Both the position numbers and the translations under genes were made by a program. Under the pieces are notes generated by a model that saw only the letters and a list, made by a program, of their open reading frames with translations, was not told the DNA's origin and searched no databases. A stretch of DNA of 64,000 nucleotides from Pontixanthobacter sp. CEM42 (GTDB taxonomy: Bacteria > Pseudomonadota > Alphaproteobacteria > Sphingomonadales > Sphingomonadaceae), in assembly GCF_017812015.1 (NCBI RefSeq), contig NZ_JADQTN010000001.1, positions 1 through 64,000 on the forward strand, read 5' to 3'. Positions 62,277 to 64,000 of this stretch are shown here, in pieces. The first letter of the stretch is position 1. Each line of letters begins with the position of its first letter.

Positions 62277-62305
62277 GGCCGTGGGAGAAATCCTGCGGCC
62301 TTTTT
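62277..62305 (+). terminator. Terminator after rplA
   Basis: GGCCGTGGGA and TCCTGCGGCC pair (two wobble pairs) around GAAA, followed by TTTTT, 35 bases after the stop of rplA. Confidence 0.87.
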
Positions 62306-62332
62306 CCGTGCCGCCCAACTGGAGTGTTACAC

Positions 62333-62677
62333 ATGTCTGATGTTGAAATCGCTGATGATGAGGTGACAATCCGGCTCGCAAAGAACGAAGCCTACTTTCT
62401 GAAAATCTTTCTGCTGCATGCGAAATTCTCTGACGGGCCGCGAGCCGAGATTTTTCAGCACTCGCTAATCAACTTCTTGATTGGAGAACTGGATAACGTC
62501 GAAGGCTTTGGAGACAAATTTGTTGGAAGGGATATCAGCGAGGGCACATCTGTAAGTCAGCAAATGTTGGACATTTATGAGGACGTCAAAGCGAGATCGG
62601 GCGACGGCGATTTTGCCAGCAATTTGGAGAAGGCAATCTTTCCATATCGCTGGGAGACAAAGCGACCGAGTGATTAG
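62333..62677 (+). CDS. Small acidic protein, unknown function
   Basis: 114 residues from ATG 62333 (GTG 62324 gives three more). It is soluble and helical, with DDEVTIRLAKNEAYFLKIFL, NFLIGELDNVEGFGDKF and DGDFASNLEKAIFPYRWETK. It is AT-richer than the adjacent ribosomal genes. Its 3' end overlaps that of the convergent acetyltransferase gene by 4 bases. No family is recognised. Confidence 0.65.
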   Translation: MSDVEIADDEVTIRLAKNEAYFLKIFLLHAKFSDGPRAEIFQHSLINFLIGELDNVEGFGDKFVGRDISEGTSVSQQMLDIYEDVKARSGDGDFASNLEKAIFPYRWETKRPSD

Positions 62678-63588
62678 CTACGAAGGAGATTGCGTACTTT
62701 CGCCAACGCCCCAGTCCGCTCGGCCAAACTCTTCGCACCGGCAATACTCTTATCAAACGCATCTACCGATTTGAGCAGCATTGTGTTGGCTACCTGTCCC
62801 TTCAGCAGGAAGAAAGAGCATGCTTCCACACTGTCCGTTCCGAACATGGCTTTATGCGCGCCTTCGCCTTCGGTGAAATCGAAATAGCGATAACGTTCTT
62901 CGGCGAAGAGGCGGTCTAGGGCTTCTAATTGCAGAACGGTGCCGGGGGATAGCCGGGCATGGTCGGGATCGTAGCCGAGGAAGGCGTAGCTGATTGTGGC
63001 CCCGTCGATGGGCAGATAGAGATAGCTTACCGGCTTACCATCGGCGCACAGCAGATAGGCGCGGACATTGTCATCGCCGGCCAGGCGCTTGCGCTCGGCA
63101 TGGGCTTCGTCACTTTCGGGCAGGCCTGCGTCGAGCGATTTTGCCTGATAGGTGCGCCGCGACAAAGGCAGAGCGAGCTCGCGAAATGCGTCCATCTCGT
63201 CCGGCGTGCGGTATTCGCGGAACTCGACATCGCCGCCGATATCTTTGACCAGTTTGCGATGCTTGCGGCGCAAGGTCGAGCGTGTCTTTGAAGAGAAGCG
63301 GCCCATATAATCGTCAAAGCTGCCGCTCATATCGATATAGTGGCGGCGATAGGTCTGGATACCGCCCGCGACCATATCGGGATGGTCGCGCAATATTTGC
63401 GGCACCGCTTCGGCGGGCGCAGAAAGGATACGATAGCCGTCCTGATCGCCTGCAAGCTCTGGAAGTGAAACATCTACGCCATCAATCACTTCGGGCAGCG
63501 TCAGTGAAACATTTACCAGGGCCTTGGGCACCGAGAGTAGCACTTTCGATCCGACCACGAATTTGATGGGGGTCATATCGCTCATCAT
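62674..63588 (-). CDS. GNAT-type acetyltransferase (CelD/FemAB-like)
   Basis: A 304-residue protein. The N-terminal half is variable. The second GNAT unit shows SFDDYMGRFSSKTRSTLRRK and LVKDIGG, then ADGKPVSYLYLPIDGATISY, FLGYDPDHARLSPGTVLQLE and RYFDFTEGEGAHKAMFGTD, typical of acetyltransf_6 proteins linked to exopolysaccharide or cellulose clusters. It likely acylates a sugar or aminoacyl chain in the cytoplasm. The start overlaps the upstream deacetylase-like gene (ATGA), suggesting one exopolysaccharide operon that continues beyond the window. Confidence 0.82.
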   Translation of the reverse strand: MMSDMTPIKFVVGSKVLLSVPKALVNVSLTLPEVIDGVDVSLPELAGDQDGYRILSAPAEAVPQILRDHPDMVAGGIQTYRRHYIDMSGSFDDYMGRFSSKTRSTLRRKHRKLVKDIGGDVEFREYRTPDEMDAFRELALPLSRRTYQAKSLDAGLPESDEAHAERKRLAGDDNVRAYLLCADGKPVSYLYLPIDGATISYAFLGYDPDHARLSPGTVLQLEALDRLFAEERYRYFDFTEGEGAHKAMFGTDSVEACSFFLLKGQVANTMLLKSVDAFDKSIAGAKSLAERTGALAKVRNLLRS

Positions 63589-64000
63589 CCGTTCCCGTAG
63601 AGCGTGTTGGACAAAGCTTGTTCAGCCATTCGCAGGCCCGAGCGGACTTCGCTCAAGGGCAGTGGTTTGGCCGCCAAATTACCGTCAAGCGGAACAGGCG
63701 GATTGTCGGCGTAACTGGCCGATGTCACGCCAACCATCTTTGCCAGACCTTCGCAGAATCTGTCGAACCGATTCTTGACGATCCGGTTGATTGTGCTGCG
63801 ATCACGGCTGAGCAATTCGAAACTATGCGATACGATGGTGAAGCTAGGCACATCTTGCGAGCGCGCATGGCGTAAGGCGGCGAGCATCTCCCACGCAGAC
63901 AGCGCAGTGATCTGCGCATGGCGCAAGGTGCCGCCGAAACTGTCGATGCAACCCACCGGCACTTGCACGATCCCTTCGTGGACAAGTGGGTGGCGGTCTT
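63585..64000 (-). CDS. Polysaccharide deacetylase-like protein (partial)
   Basis: The C-terminal ~138 residues of a gene whose start lies past the window edge; the frame is open to base 64000. Visible motifs are HPLVHEGIVQVPVGCIDSFG, then WEMLAALRHARSQDVPSFTI and VSHSFELLSRDRSTINRIVK, resembling the C-terminal part of polysaccharide deacetylase-like proteins of exopolysaccharide clusters (VSHSFEL as the late His strand). The assignment is tentative because the catalytic front half is missing. It is coupled to the acetyltransferase gene. Confidence 0.6.
   Translation of the reverse strand, partial: DRHPLVHEGIVQVPVGCIDSFGGTLRHAQITALSAWEMLAALRHARSQDVPSFTIVSHSFELLSRDRSTINRIVKNRFDRFCEGLAKMVGVTSASYADNPPVPLDGNLAAKPLPLSEVRSGLRMAEQALSNTLYGNG

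Overview
The window is chromosomal DNA of a moderately GC-rich alphaproteobacterium, most likely Sphingomonadales and probably the Erythrobacteraceae. The evidence is the cluster recX / DUF192 / NDUFA12-type complex I subunit / DUF2155 / aat, the split secE-nusG ... rplK-rplA ribosomal region, a large TonB-dependent receptor with a carboxypeptidase-like N-terminal domain, several DUF3617/DUF192/DUF2155 lipoproteins, and a family of short dispersed intergenic repeats with a GGGTGGAAGCGGAC-like core. The genus cannot be fixed from the sequence alone.

0-15 kb is mostly surface and accessory. It holds a tiny membrane peptide gene, a multi-pass membrane protein, and an AT-richer 737-residue protein with a tectonin-like beta-propeller and a hydrophobic helical region. 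Next come a PKD-repeat autotransporter and the two-component system encoded directly upstream of it (NarL-type regulator and 7TM sensor kinase). Inverted repeats ACCA-N6-TGGT lie before both the kinase gene and the autotransporter gene, suggesting one autoregulated surface-protein regulon. A DUF3617 lipoprotein, a broken SH3-like gene, an unknown secreted protein and an S41-like protease follow.

15-25 kb is one coherent cassette: a 2213-residue autotransporter, a 58-residue protein resembling the N-terminus of the kinase, an ECF sigma factor whose region 2.2 carries Ser/Thr where acidic residues are usual, and a membrane Ser/Thr kinase with a helical repeat sensor domain. This looks like kinase-activated sigma control of an adhesin.

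25-30.4 kb is an accessory island: a tightly overlapping operon of ParB-methyltransferase, DUF5681 protein and an unknown protein, divergent from an XRE repressor / ImmA-type metalloprotease pair. A TTCCCTG repeat cluster and a frameshifted gene follow.

30.5-50 kb is metabolic and envelope: GH42 beta-galactosidase, VUT-family (YhhQ-like) transporter, CNT nucleoside transporter, 2OG oxygenase, Oar-like TonB receptor, MASE1 hybrid kinase, TonB-like protein, mannose-1-phosphate guanylyltransferase plus mannose-6-phosphate isomerase, and a PHA-granule-type / membrane partner / TelA operon.

50-64 kb is largely core: fatty acyl-AMP ligase, recX block, aat, tRNA-Trp, alanine symporter, secE, nusG, PspA, rplK, rplA, and at the end an acetyltransferase and a polysaccharide deacetylase-like gene running off the window. 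Core genes end in clear hairpin terminators. No CRISPR array, rRNA, insertion sequence or integrase was seen.
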